From Aporrectodea caliginosa (taxonomy: Eukaryota; Annelida; Clitellata; Crassiclitellata; Lumbricidae), in assembly GCA_020284085.1 (NCBI GenBank), contig JACEVL010000338.1, forward strand, positions 62,001-126,000: a stretch of 64,000 nucleotides of DNA. Reading direction: 5' to 3'. Made by a program: the position numbers and the translations under genes. Shown piece by piece: positions 10,958-21,107 of the stretch. Each line of letters opens with the position of its first letter. Positions within the stretch are counted from its first letter, which is position 1. The notes beneath the pieces are model-generated. The model had not been told where the DNA came from, made no database searches, and saw only the letters and a program-made list of their open reading frames with translations.

Positions 10958-10980
10958 GTGTCACTTTGAACTGACGATGG
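10958..10980 (+). repeat. Relic of a TIR-exon sequence inside the TLR-C intron
   Basis: The 23-mer starting 'gtgtcactttgaactgacga' matches the TIR-exon sequence coding CHFELTMA at about 11408-11430 with one mismatch. Its surroundings do not match, so this is an isolated scrap of an older TIR exon or a patchy rearrangement. Confidence 0.5.
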
Positions 10981-11087
10981 TTAGAGTTATCTCCGATTCT
11001 TTGTAAAGGTGATACCAGTTTAGTAGCTTGGCATTAATTTCTCAAAATTGACAATAAATGACATGACAGGACATGAATTCAAGTAGG

Positions 11088-11126
11088 AAACTACGCCCGT
11101 TGTGACTCAAACTAACGGCGTAGTTT
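11088..11126. repeat. Short hairpin just before the TLR-C TIR acceptor
   Basis: 'aaactacgcccgtt' (11088-11101) and 'aacggcgtagttt' (11114-11126) pair with one bulged base around a 12-base loop. The acceptor AG is only nine bases downstream. The segment replaces the MIHKLLQ-coding stretch seen in the other TIR exons, so it probably marks a small insertion. Confidence 0.55.
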
Positions 11127-11135
11127 ATATTACAG

Positions 11136-11669
11136 ATAAACACAAAGAAAAGAGCTGAGAGGCATCGCGAAGGAGAAGAGCTTAATGCCTTCACTTTTGA
11201 TGTTTTCGTTGGATACAGCCGCAGCGATTCCAAATGGGTCATAACTCAACTTCTTCCTCGTCTCGAACAGGAATGCAATCTGCGTCTGTGTATCCACGAA
11301 AGAGACTGGCTTCCCGGTCGAGACATCGCTGAAAACATCCTGGACAGCATCGACAGCAGTCGTAAGACTTTGTTGATTGTGTCGAACGCCTTCGCCTTGT
11401 CTCCGTGGTGTCACTTTGAGCTGACGATGGCACAGACGAGACTGATGGAAGAGGATCGTGACAGTCTCGTTCTGATTCTGTTGGAAGAGATCGCCGACTG
11501 TAATCTGACGCCAAGACTCGGGATTCAGATGCAGCGACGGACGTACATCGAATGGACGAAACAGAGCAACGTCGGTCAACAACTGTTCTGGGCAAATCTC
11601 AAACACACCCTCAACAAACCATCCGACAGTCTCATGAACGCCGCATTCTCAACGCATCTCCCAAACTAA
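11136..11669 (+). CDS. TLR-C exon 2: TIR domain and stop
   Basis: This exon encodes the cytoplasmic TIR domain that couples the receptor to adaptor proteins. After a 'tattacag' acceptor it reads INTKKRAERHREGEE, box 1 FDVFVGYSRSDSKW, box 2 RLCIHERDWLPG, box 3 LFWANL and ends STHLPN before TAA. It has 178 codons in phase 0 with exon 1, giving a 672-residue receptor. The seven residues MIHKLLQ found at the start of the TIR exons of TLR-D and TLR-E are absent here because the upstream sequence was replaced. From about 11295 onward the nucleotide sequence is virtually identical to the other copies. Confidence 0.9.
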   Translation: MNTKKRAERHREGEELNAFTFDVFVGYSRSDSKWVITQLLPRLEQECNLRLCIHERDWLPGRDIAENILDSIDSSRKTLLIVSNAFALSPWCHFELTMAQTRLMEEDRDSLVLILLEEIADCNLTPRLGIQMQRRTYIEWTKQSNVGQQLFWANLKHTLNKPSDSLMNAAFSTHLPN

Positions 11670-14141
11670 ATACAGAGGAGCGCAATACTATTATTCAAGA
11701 CAATTTTAAATAAATAACACTTTAGACGAATAGATGCGATGAATGTATTCAAGAGAGATTTGGAAGTGAGCAGAATTTGGCGTTTGATCGCATGCGTAGG
11801 GGAATGGCCATTTTTTTTATATGTGAAGCCTAGTTGTTTTTATTTTACAAAATTCATTACCTACTCAAGAGTCATTCATTGTTTTTGCTTTTTTGCTTTC
11901 TTGAATTTATTTGTTCATATATTCACTATTTCTTTGAGGAAAACATTGTTTGTATTCATGTCATAGGTTTAAGAATTTTAACACAATAATGAAAGTAACA
12001 TATAAAATAATACGTTTGCCCTAGTACGATTTTAAACGGGAACGCATTTTTGGACCCTTTCAGCTTCAGAACAATGTGACTTTGAACGCTCTATTGTGGC
12101 GTGGTTGGGATTGGCTATATTTTGGAGAAGATTGATTATAATTGCTCTTTGTGTGTCATCATTTGTTTTGATAGTTTTAATTATCTTTAATTTAAGCTAA
12201 AATCAATTTTGATCTCATATAACTTGACTACTTGGACATGAATGCTCGCGATTTCATTTTGTTAGCCTCGTCATATGAGGGCGGGTGGCCATTCCTCTCC
12301 CTCATCGTCTCATCTTCCCACCGACAGTGTACGATCAGTTTATTGCGGTTACGTTGGCTACGAGGCGCAAATGAGGCAGAAATGTCGAACCAAATTTCTG
12401 TTGGAGAAATGAGGTCCAATCCGATAAGTCAGAGAAACGAGATGTGAGACTACTATACAGAGGGTGAACAAACTGAAGCAGAAGCGTTCTTACTTTAGTT
12501 CTGATTAAGATAAGAACACACATAACTGGTGATTGAATCCTACTGCTTCAAACCAGCCATCAAGACCATCCGGGGATTCAGTATTGTTCTAGCGCGAGGC
12601 CCAGCAAGAGTGAGAGAATCCGTTGATCGACTGCAATATTTGCTGGCATGGGGTTTGAGCAACGAGCTGAGCTGAGACTATAACGTTTTATGAACAATGA
12701 AGCGAAAATAGCATAACATGCAAACAGCGTAACACCACGCATTATCACGCAGGGACAGAGATTTCTGTGCGTTTACTATTAAGACAGACTTTAAAATACA
12801 GTGGAACTAACAAACCAGTGATTATTGTCTCTGTTGAATACGAGCCTAAGAAAATGAAAGCTAACTGTGGCAGAAAAACACAACAAGGCTAGGTTGTAAT
12901 TTATGAAGCACAATAATATTTCAACAGAGCCGTGCTGCGCTTGTCTGTGTTTCGTAAGAGTTCTGCATGATTATGCCAAACCACTAAGGAGATGTATTTG
13001 TTATTTCGTAAGCAGACTTTCAGTCTTGTCTAGAGATAAATTAATGTTCCATGAATGGGTGGTTTATAAAGAAATTCCATCCATATAGCATTAAATCAGG
13101 CCTACTGGCTTTCAGTCTTGCCGTTAACATCTGGCAAAGAGAGAATTACCGAGTTGTTCCGGATATGCTTTGTGTTTGCAGGCTGTCTGTTCTGTTAGTA
13201 GTTAAGAATTGCATAATTGTACACTGTAACCGGCTGCGGTGTGTCAACCGGATTGTTGAATAAACGAAAATATATTATTATTTATTATTGCCCAAGAGTC
13301 AGTTTGACTATTTGCGATATTCATATACTTTACCTTTTCTTCCTCTTACCTTACGCTAGAAAAATTTCAACATAGCAACAAAAAACCCATATCTCACCTT
13401 ATCGTAACTTATCCTACTTTTGTCTAACCATTATTTCCCTTACCGGACTTTAACTTACGTTCCATGAACCTACCCATCCCGATTCGAAATTGTAATTGTT
13501 ACTACGACAACTTATGCAGCATCGTAAGTAGCAAGCTACGTCCAGAGTGCTTTATAAACACACTGTGAACAGTCAACGCAAATGCTCAGATCTACGTAGC
13601 AAGTACATGTACATGTTAAACTGATTTTAAAAGCATAAAGGATTTTGGCTTCTTGAATAGGTGAAGGAAGACTGTTCCAGGCACGTGGACCAGCGACCCG
13701 AAACACTCGATCACCTGTTTTAGTTTTAGTTAAGTGCCACGAATACTTTGATGATCGCAGCCGCTAATTATTGGCATCGTCCGATCGGGGCCTGATGTTG
13801 TCTTCCACGTTGCGTGGTGCGCAGTTGTTCATACGTTTATACACCAGGATGCAGAGTTTGAATTTGACTCGCCTGCCAATTCTCAGCTACTGAAGCTTAT
13901 GCGAAAATTACGTGGTTTCAACCAAAGTAGAATCGTGTACTCTTACTACTTATTATCAATTACTATATCCCACTGATATTCCACTTTAATCGTATCGCAC
14001 TCGTAGAGTCGAAATTTCAATAGCGCTATTGTAAAGTAAGCGCAGGTACGAGCTGGTTTACGAAGGCTGCGTCGTATCAGAGGGGTTGTCAAAAATCAAT
14101 GTCCATTGTTGCGGTAGCTGCTATATCTAATCATGTTCTCT

Positions 14142-14300
14142 AGACACCGACTGCTTTTCTTGAGTCATCTTTTTTGAGTAAACTGTTTTCCATGTTCTTC
14201 TTAAGGAAGCCATTGATTTCTCCGAGACACTGTTTTTCACTTTTCTTCAAAGCCTCATCTCCACGTTCTTAGCGAAATCATCTTCTGGCCCCTTAAGACC
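14142..14300 (-). pseudogene. Minus-strand passenger exon b, copy 1 (frameshifted)
   Basis: Read on the minus strand after a 'ttactttcag' acceptor, it starts GLKGPEDDFAKNVEM. A one-base deletion relative to copies 2 and 3 then brings an early stop. Restoring register, the remainder would match ENSLLKKDD as in the other copies. The exon would follow exon a (14870-15009). The protein is unidentified. The charged sequence looks like a cytoplasmic tail. Confidence 0.45.
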
Positions 14301-14404
14301 CTGAAAGTAACAAATCAAACCAAACTACTTCAAGAATTTGTTAAAAGAATAAAGACATGAAATCTTAAATTTATTGAGAACCATTTAGAGTGCCATATAA
14401 GGCA

Positions 14405-14705
14405 GGGAGAGACAGAAGAAGCAGAAGAAGAAGAAGATGAAGAAGAAGAAGAAGAAAAAGAAGAGGAAGAGGAAGAGGAAGAGGAAGAAGAAAAAAGCAG
14501 GATGAAGAAGAATGCGAAGAAGAAGAAGATAAAAAGAAGAAGAAGAAGCAGATAGAAAGAAGAATAATAATAAGAAGAAGAAGAAGAATGCGAAGAAGAA
14601 GAAGAAGAAGAAGAATAAAAAAAGAAAGAAGAAAAAGAAGAAAAAGAAGAAGAAGAAAAAAAGAAGAAGAAGAAGAAGAAAAAGAAGAAGAAGAAGAAAA
14701 ATAAT
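14405..14705 (+). repeat. (GAA)n-rich polypurine tract
   Basis: About 300 bases almost purely A and G, dominated by 'agaagaag'. Long open frames of Ser, Phe or Leu on the minus strand are artefacts of the repeat. A shorter version is at 25077-25170 in flank copy 2. Confidence 0.9.
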
Positions 14706-14869
14706 AAGAGTGTGAATTCCCAATAAAATGTACCACACAAAGATGAAGCCCACAAAGATCAAGAATGCCAATAGGAAAGAAGAAAAAAGAATTAGACGAA
14801 GAGAAATATAAGAGGAGATAAAGAGAGAAATACTTATACGGCGCCTACCTTAGGTTCCAATAATTCGTG

Positions 14870-15009
14870 TTACTCAGTTTCTTTTCGTTTTCGTTCTCGT
14901 CCGAAGATCTGCAGCAGCGGAATCTCAGAAGAAGACGTCAATCCATCCTCGTCTCCACCATTTCGTCGCTTTTGCAGTCGACGCAACAGGAAACTGGCAC
15001 ATAGGGTCA
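14870..15009 (-). CDS. Minus-strand passenger exon a, copy 1: hydrophobic stretch plus basic tail
   Basis: After a 'caagctccag' acceptor the minus strand encodes VTLCASFLLRRLQKRRNGGD, continues EDGLTSSSEIPLLQIFGRER and ends in a TAA. The copy at 25337-25467 differs by a 9-bp in-frame deletion and several substitutions but remains open, which argues for real coding sequence. A short hydrophobic segment followed by arginines suggests the end of a transmembrane helix and a cytoplasmic tail. It could be the C-terminal end of a duplicated membrane protein, possibly related to the SLC5-type gene farther right. That is a guess. Confidence 0.4.
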
Positions 15010-15374
15010 CTGGAGCTTGTTCAAGAACTAGGAGACGAGATTTCGACAGTGGTAGAAGCGCCTCTCAGTTTCCCTTTAAATTGAAAACTCCGTGACTGTT
15101 TGGAGCTTCGGGGAATTGGAACACACAGGAAATCGATGGCATCCAGTGGCGGTGTTACAGCAGGGCAAGCCAGGACAAACGCTCTGGTGAAAAAGCTTAT
15201 GCCCTCGTCGTTATCCTGCCATAAGGATGCCAGAATGTTTGCCATACTTGCACTGGTTACTTGCATGACTGCCCTGGTTGCAAAAATGTGACAGTTCTTA
15301 GGTCCAGTTAACTGAAAACAGCCAATTTTATTTGTCTGTCTGAGTTTGTTGGCAAAATGATAATGATGATGCTG

Positions 15375-15456
<82 letters not shown>
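15375..15456 (+). repeat. (AAT)n microsatellite
   Basis: About 80 bases of uninterrupted 'ataata' immediately before a tRNA-like SINE head. It may be the tail of a preceding retroelement. Confidence 0.9.
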
Positions 15457-15634
15457 GGATCCTGAGTGGCCGAGTGGGTTGGTGCCCGCTCTCCGCGCCG
15501 GCGCCCTAGGTTCGCTTCCCGGTCGGGTCGGATTATCAGAGATTAATTTCTCGGATCTTTACTGCGGGTTGGCTCGGTCGCATTATAAACGTGGAGTACA
15601 ATACAACACACAATACAACACATCACAATACAAC
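15457..15634 (+). mobile_element. tRNA-derived SINE (first of two)
   Basis: The head has an RNA polymerase III A box TGGCCGAGTGG (15467-15477) and a B box GGTTCGCTTCC (15509-15519) at tRNA-like spacing. The A-box context resembles a tRNA-Leu or tRNA-Ser gene. A non-tRNA body follows and the element ends in 'caatacaacac' repeats. It lacks a clean acceptor stem, so it is a SINE, not a tRNA gene. Confidence 0.7.
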
Positions 15635-15858
15635 TGGGGCGCGGTGGTATAGGGGTATGTTCGGTGCCTTGCAGCTGGAGGGTTGCGGGTTCGGATCCAC
15701 CTCAAAGTCGCCGCGTAGGGACCCTGGGCAAGTCCTTCACTCGCAATTGCTCATGCGCTTCGGCGTTAAACTCCGATTCAGCGTTCGCGCAGTAGTCGGG
15801 AGCGCCTCTGAATGGGAAATCTGGTTGGGGCGCTATAACAAGTGTTCAAATACAATAC

Positions 15859-15862
<4 letters not shown>
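15635..15862 (+). mobile_element. tRNA-derived SINE (second, different head)
   Basis: A box TGGTATAGGGGTA (15645-15657) and B box GGTTCGGATCC (15688-15698) are followed by a unique body that ends 'ggggcgctataacaagtgtt' and runs into an AAT tail. The head differs from the adjacent SINE, so two families lie head to tail. Confidence 0.7.

Positions 15863-15914
<52 letters not shown>
15863..15914 (+). repeat. (AAT)n tract
   Basis: A tract of 'aataat' that forms the tail of the second SINE and abuts the LINE fragment at 15915. Confidence 0.85.
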
Positions 15915-16272
15915 GTGCAACAAGTACTCCACGCTCCCTGCCTCCCACGAGTTCGTTCCGATAGCAGTCGAAACACTGGGCCCAATCAATCGCGCGGGTC
16001 GCGAGTTCTTGGTGGAGCTGGGTCACCGTGCAGCCGCTGTTTCTGGCGACCAAAGGGAGACAACTTACCTTTCCAGAGGCTTTCAATTTGCACTCAACGT
16101 TTTAACGCCGTTGCTTTTAGAGGCACCTTCACACCGTACCCGGGGACGAGGACCGCGTACTCCAAGCTTGATCACGCTGAGCTTTTATTTAGTTTCTTAG
16201 AGCCTGAAGATTTTTTCACAAAAAAAAAAAGAAAAAATAATAATAATAATAATGATAATAATAATAATAATA
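15915..16272 (+). pseudogene. 3' fragment of the REL-endonuclease-type LINE (same family as 50165-51540)
   Basis: The sequence around 'ctcccacgagttcgttccg' aligns with 51295-51530 of the longer copy, where the protein reads KYSSLPATHEFVPVAIE. Frame-breaking differences are present. It ends in 'agtttcttagagcctga', an A-run and (AAT)n, the characteristic tail of this family. Confidence 0.75.
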
Positions 16273-16552
16273 GCGACTGAATGTAAGACAAAAGTCTTTC
16301 GGATTTCAAAAATCTAACAGCGAAACTAACATTTTGAACGACCGTTGTGAAACTGAACCTGTCACCAATTAGGCCTATAACAATAATTATGACTAGAAAC
16401 TGACGTGCCTATTCACACTTTCATTACAAGCAATTTGTGACCATTCGCTATAGAAAGTGTGGACGGAAGAGTCAATTATCCACTTCCACATAAACGTTTT
16501 TGTGGTCAAACCTCGTCAATGTTGGCCATAGTCTGGATTGTACCACAGGCTC

Positions 16553-16739
16553 CAGCGGCGTAATGAAGGGTTTCAGCGCCCGGGGGGAAAGGGTTGATGA
16601 ATGCGCCCCGTTTTTAGTTTGTTGTTGACTTTTAATCGTTCTAGTCATAGTACTGTGTACTACTTATAGCTAATTTTGCGCCCATCTGGTGCTGCGCCCG
16701 GGGCGGCTGCCCCCTCTGCCCCCCTTCGTTACGCCACTA
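16553..16739. mobile_element. hAT-like MITE with CAGYGGCGTAA termini (flank copy 1)
   Basis: Left end 'cagcggcgtaatgaaggg' pairs with a right end whose complement is 'tagtggcgtaacgaaggg'. GC-rich subterminal segments ('gcgcccgggg' and 'gcgcccggggc') are also inverted. Flanks contain 'accacagg' and 'accatagc', a worn 8-bp duplication. The same insertion is shared by flank copy 2 (26307-26494), so it predates the duplication. Confidence 0.6.
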
Positions 16740-16765
16740 ACCATAGCTGCATGAAGGAACAGTGA

Positions 16766-17526
16766 CTCCTTCCATTTGAAGTGGTTGTAGGAACAGCAAC
16801 CCCGGTCCATTTGAAAATGGTTCAGTTCGGCCCAAATGGTTGTTTAACCATGTTTAAGTGAAGAAGAAAACAGACGACTCAGTGATGAGGAAGTGGGATT
16901 CCGTTCTGATCTAAGCTTAATCTAATATCTAATCCATTCAAATGACTTCTATAGCGCCATTATCATCATGATGCTTTTAAGAAGCAATCAATGATCGCTG
17001 CAAATTAATCATAGTTAAAATACCAATCGGTTCGTGAATTATTCACTGCAGCCCAATCGTCCATCCTGCTAAAAATGATCACTTTCTTACTCACTTTGGT
17101 CTGCTTAGTTGCTATAACATTGCTGACATGACGTGTTCACTGTTTTAGGTCGTTTTTCACTTAATACTGATCTCGTCCAAAAGAGAAAGGCGTATGTCAA
17201 CATAAAACGTGTGCCTAGCGATTTTGGCTATTTATTCAAAAAAAACGGAAAGCAGTCTGTGCAAACGAAAGTGACCATAAACAATGCGTTTACAAAGAGA
17301 CAAACAGCAAATATGCAATTAACAACACGGCATTGCATATTAATTGCTATATTAATCAATTTAAAAGGCCTGCTTTTTCTATCACTGTTCAATTGTACTC
17401 CTGGTGTTAAAGTACACTCTACATTGAGCGAAAAGGAAAGCAAAATGTCAGTGTTGCTCAGGGTAAACTGGTTTTGTTTTCAAACGATAAAAAGAGTGGA
17501 GCATTACAGATGAACGTGTTGGAAAG
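16766..17526 (+). promoter_or_regulatory. Upstream region of TLR-D, partly shared with TLR-E
   Basis: The last 190 bases before the TLR-D ATG (17340-17526) are almost the same as 26540-26731 before TLR-E, including 'gagcgaaaaggaaagcaaa' and 'gtggagca'. This shared segment is the best candidate for the core promoter and 5' UTR. No firm TATA box was placed. Confidence 0.45.
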
Positions 17527-18990
17527 ATGGAGACTTCTGCTGCAGCAACCAGGTTCAGGGCATTGGTCTGTTGCTTAGTCGTAATTCGTTATTTCATGAA
17601 TGATGTTGAATGCAGCAATGACCTTAGGAATCCAATTTCGTACAACTGTCATCGGAAGTGTACGTGTGATCAAGACTCGCAAACGGTAAACTGCACCAAT
17701 GCCAAATTCACAGAAGTCCAGAACGACATCTCTCCCGACACTCGCAGCTTAATTCTGGATGGAAGCATATTAGAGAATTACTCATTCAAGCATCTGCTTA
17801 AATTAAGAAATCTAAGCTTAAGACGCTGTCGGTTTGATGACATAGCTGGACATGTATGCTCTTCAATAACTCCTGGAGTAAACCAATTATGGATGCCCAC
17901 AATGGATGTAAGTAAAAGGTGTGGTAAGCTTCTCGAGGAAGTGCGCAATTTAGAATGTTCGGACTTGATATTGACAGAAAGGAAACACACTAACAGAAAA
18001 ATTCAAAGACTGGCCAAACTAGAGAACTTTTCCTCTGCAAATAATAATTTGGAGGTACTTCGCGCAGGAATACTCCCTCCATCTTTGATGATTTTAGATT
18101 TAAGTGAAAATTATTTCAAGAATTTTTATCACGAGGATGATTTAAATCTAAAGGAGTTAAGACTAGGAAAGAATGCAATTCAGAAACTGGAAAACAATAG
18201 CTTTCTACATTTGAGGACTCTGGAACATATAGATCTATCTTATAATCCACTTTCTGAAGTTGAACCTCTCGCTTTCAGATCGAATTCCTTGAAAATAATT
18301 AATCTACATCGGACAAATTTTCGTCTTGATGAAAAAAACTGGAACATTTTTCAGCAGGCTCCGAATATAGAACGAATAGATATGAACTTGTGCAGAATCG
18401 CAGACGAGAATTTGACGAAGGCTGCTTTCCACGATCTTCGAAATCTCACGGATCTCGATTTATCCGGAACAGGAATTAGTTCTCTTTCACAAATGTTTGC
18501 TAACCTTCCTAATTTAGCGCGACTCCGACTCAGTAGAAATTTAATGTCGACTCTTAACAGGTCAGATTTCGATGGCATTGCAGACTCACTGCGTGAACTA
18601 ACTATATCCTCTGGTAGACTTTCGACCGTCCATTATGAATCTCTTCCGTTGAAAGTCTGGAAGAATTTGAGGCTGGTAGATTTCTCCGACAATCCCTTCA
18701 TGTGTGATTGTAATTTTATTTGGCTGCGTCGTTGGTTGAAGAGAGTGAATGGATCTAAGGTTGAGGTCAGAGGATGGGACAAGTATTATTGCCAGACAGC
18801 TAAGGGTCCAATGAGCATGTTCCAACTGGAAAGTCCTTCCGATTCCACATGCTTTCAGGATCCATTGTTCGAAGATGCATGCCTTGTTGTCGTACTTCTC
18901 GTGACATCGTTGATCTGGATCTCGGCATCAACGGCATCTGCTCTACATCGATTTCGATGGCATCTCAGATACTGGTACTTTATGAAAACG
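17527..18990 (+). CDS. TLR-D exon 1: Toll-like receptor ectodomain and transmembrane segment
   Basis: First coding exon of an intact receptor, 488 codons: signal peptide METSAAATRFRALVCCLVVI, LRRNT (NCHRKCTCD, VNCTNAKF), LRRs including LMILDLSENYF, LKELRLGKNAI and LEHIDLSYNPLS, LRRCT (CDCNFIWLRRWL ... YYC), a transmembrane helix (CLVVVLLVTSLIWISASTAS) and WYFMKT at the exon end. The second to fourth LRRs differ from TLR-B and TLR-C (for example KHLLKLRNLSLRRC and ECSDLILTERK) but match TLR-E closely. The ATG agrees with the METS start of the paralogues. The phase-0 gtaagt donor at 18991 joins the TIR exon at 19314. Confidence 0.9.
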
Positions 18991-19313
18991 GTAAGTGCAC
19001 TCAAGAAGTAGCCTACGTTTTTTGATAATAATGTAATGTGCATAAAGCGCCAGAGTGATATTTGAGCTTCACGGAGATAATAAATCGCTAATAACTAGAA
19101 AATATTGGAACTGAAAATTAACGAATAATCATGTCGATGGGTACAAAAGTTCAGACGCAACAGGTGTCGAGAAATCTTCAAAAGATTTGCCTGCCAACGT
19201 GTTTCGGTAGACTTCAAGTATAGATGCGCAAAATAAGCAAAAATTAAAGAATTAAGTATTCATTGCGATGTCACTTCGAAAGATATATCTGTAAAGATTG
19301 CAATAGTGTACAG

Positions 19314-19868
19314 ATGATTCACAAATTATTACAGGTAAGTGCAAAGAAAAGAGCTGAGAGGTTTCGAGATGGGGAAAACGCTGATAGCTTCACGTTTGAT
19401 GTTTTCGTGGGATACAGCCGCAGCGATTCCAATTGGGTCATAACTCAACTTCTTCCTCGTCTCGAACAGGAATACAATCTTCGTCTGTGCATCCACGAAA
19501 GAGACTGGCTTCCCGGTCGAGACATCGCTGAAAACATCCTGGACAGCATCGACAGCAGTCGTAAGACTTTGTTGATTGTGTCGAACGCCTTCGCCTTGTC
19601 TCCGTGGTGTCACTTTGAGCTGACGATGGCACAGACGAGACTGATGGAAGAGGATCGTGACAGTCTCGTTCTGATTCTGTTGGAAGAGATCGCCGACTGT
19701 AATCTGACGCCAAGACTCGGGATTCAGATGCAGCGACGGACGTACATCGAATGGACGAAACAGAGCAACGTCGGTCAACAACTGTTCTGGGCAAATCTCA
19801 AACACACCCTCACCAAACCATCCGACAGTCTCATGAACGCCGCATTCTCAACGCATCTCCCCAACTAA
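19314..19868 (+). CDS. TLR-D exon 2: TIR domain and stop
   Basis: The TIR signalling domain, 185 codons in phase 0. After 'gtgtacag' it reads MIHKLLQVSAKKRAERF, then box 1 FDVFVGYSRSDSNW, box 2 HERDWLPG, box 3 LFWANL and STHLPN before the TAA. The full receptor would have 672 residues. Residue 7 is followed by CAG|GTAAGT, a perfect donor consensus inside the exon, and the same AG could act as an acceptor. A 21-base shorter exon, or a 21-base microexon, is therefore possible. Confidence 0.9.
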   Translation: MIHKLLQVSAKKRAERFRDGENADSFTFDVFVGYSRSDSNWVITQLLPRLEQEYNLRLCIHERDWLPGRDIAENILDSIDSSRKTLLIVSNAFALSPWCHFELTMAQTRLMEEDRDSLVLILLEEIADCNLTPRLGIQMQRRTYIEWTKQSNVGQQLFWANLKHTLTKPSDSLMNAAFSTHLPN

Positions 19869-21107
19869 ATACAGAGGAACACAGTACATTTATTCAAGAC
19901 AATTTAAATAAATAGCACTTTAGACGAATAGACGCGATGACTGTATTCAAGAGGGATTTGGAAGTGAACAGAATTTGGCGTTTGATCGCATGCGTAGAAT
20001 GACCACTTTTTATATGTGAAGCTAATTTTCTTTTTACAAAATTCATTACATACTCATTACTCAAGAGTCATTCATTCTTCGTTGCTTTTTTGCTTTGTTG
20101 AATTTATTTGTTCATATAGGCCCTATTCACTATTACTTTCAGGAAAGCATTGTTTGTGTAATTCATGTCATAGGTTTAAGAATTTTAACATAATAATGAA
20201 AGTAACATCTAAAATAAAAATCTAAATCTAAAATACGGCTACCCTAGTACGATTTTTAACGGGAACGTATTTATGCCGCGTGCACCCTTTCATCTTCAAA
20301 ACAATGTGACTTTGAACATTGTATTGTGGCGTGGTTGGGATTGGCTATATTTTTGGGAAGATTGATTACAATTGCTCTTTATGTGTCATCATTTGTTTTA
20401 ATAGTTTTAATTATCTGTAATTTTAGCTAAAGTCTATTTTCATCTCCTATAATTTGATTGTGACTTCGCCGTCTGATCATGCCATCGACAGTGTCCGATC
20501 TGACCTAATGATTTCTATAGCGCCTTTATCATTAAAGCATGAAACTTCGACCGATGGTCGCTTCAGTTGAATCCATAGTCTAAGTCAATATCCATTAGAG
20601 ATGATGAAGAAGAAGAAGAGCAGTTGCCTAAGCTATCACTATGAAGTGTTAGCGATTTTATTTTCTTAGTCTAGGCATATGAGGGAGGGTGGCCATTCCT
20701 CTCCCTATTCGTCTAATCTTCGCAACGACAGTGTACGATAAGTTTATTTATTATGGTTGAGTTGGCTAAGAGGCGCAGATGGGACAGATATATGGCGAAC
20801 TAAATTTCTGTTAGAGAAGTCAGGTCCAAATCCGATAAGTCAGAGAAACGAGATGTGAGACTACAGAGGGTGAATAAACTGAAGCAGAAGCGTTCTTACT
20901 TTAGTTCTGATTAAGATAGGAACGCACATAACTGGTCATTGAATCCTACTGCTTCAAACCAGTCACCGAGATCATCCGAGGGTTCAGTACTGTTCTAGCG
21001 CGAGGCCCAGCAAGAGTGAGAGAATCCGTTAATCGACTGCAATATTTGATGGCATGGGGTATGAGCAACGAGCTGAGCTGAGATTCAACTACAGCGTTTT
21101 ATGAACC

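Larger units (their letters stand above)
11690..16765 (+). repeat. Duplicated 3' flank of the TLR unit, copy 1
   Basis: This block aligns along nearly its whole length with 19890-26520 (copy 2) and with 29230-31652 plus 40489-40545 plus 42070-42910 (copy 3). Shared landmarks include 'aatgaaagtaacat' near 11988, the '5-kb' stretch around 12240-12680, the simple-repeat GAA block and two minus-strand exons. The receptor gene and its 3' flank were therefore duplicated together. Outside the sub-features listed separately I see no gene; plus-strand frames around 12232 are not preserved between copies. Confidence 0.8.

Noticed and set aside
12228..12447. Overlapping small frames on both strands in the TLR flank
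   Set aside because: The duplicated sequence at 20640-20860 breaks these frames by indels, so they are not under coding constraint.
14330..14771. Ser/Phe/Leu-rich frames of 120-140 residues
   Set aside because: Produced by the GAA polypurine tract; low complexity only.
15457..15530. Functional tRNA-Leu or tRNA-Ser gene
   Set aside because: A and B boxes are present but the acceptor stem does not close and an unrelated body follows, so it is a SINE.
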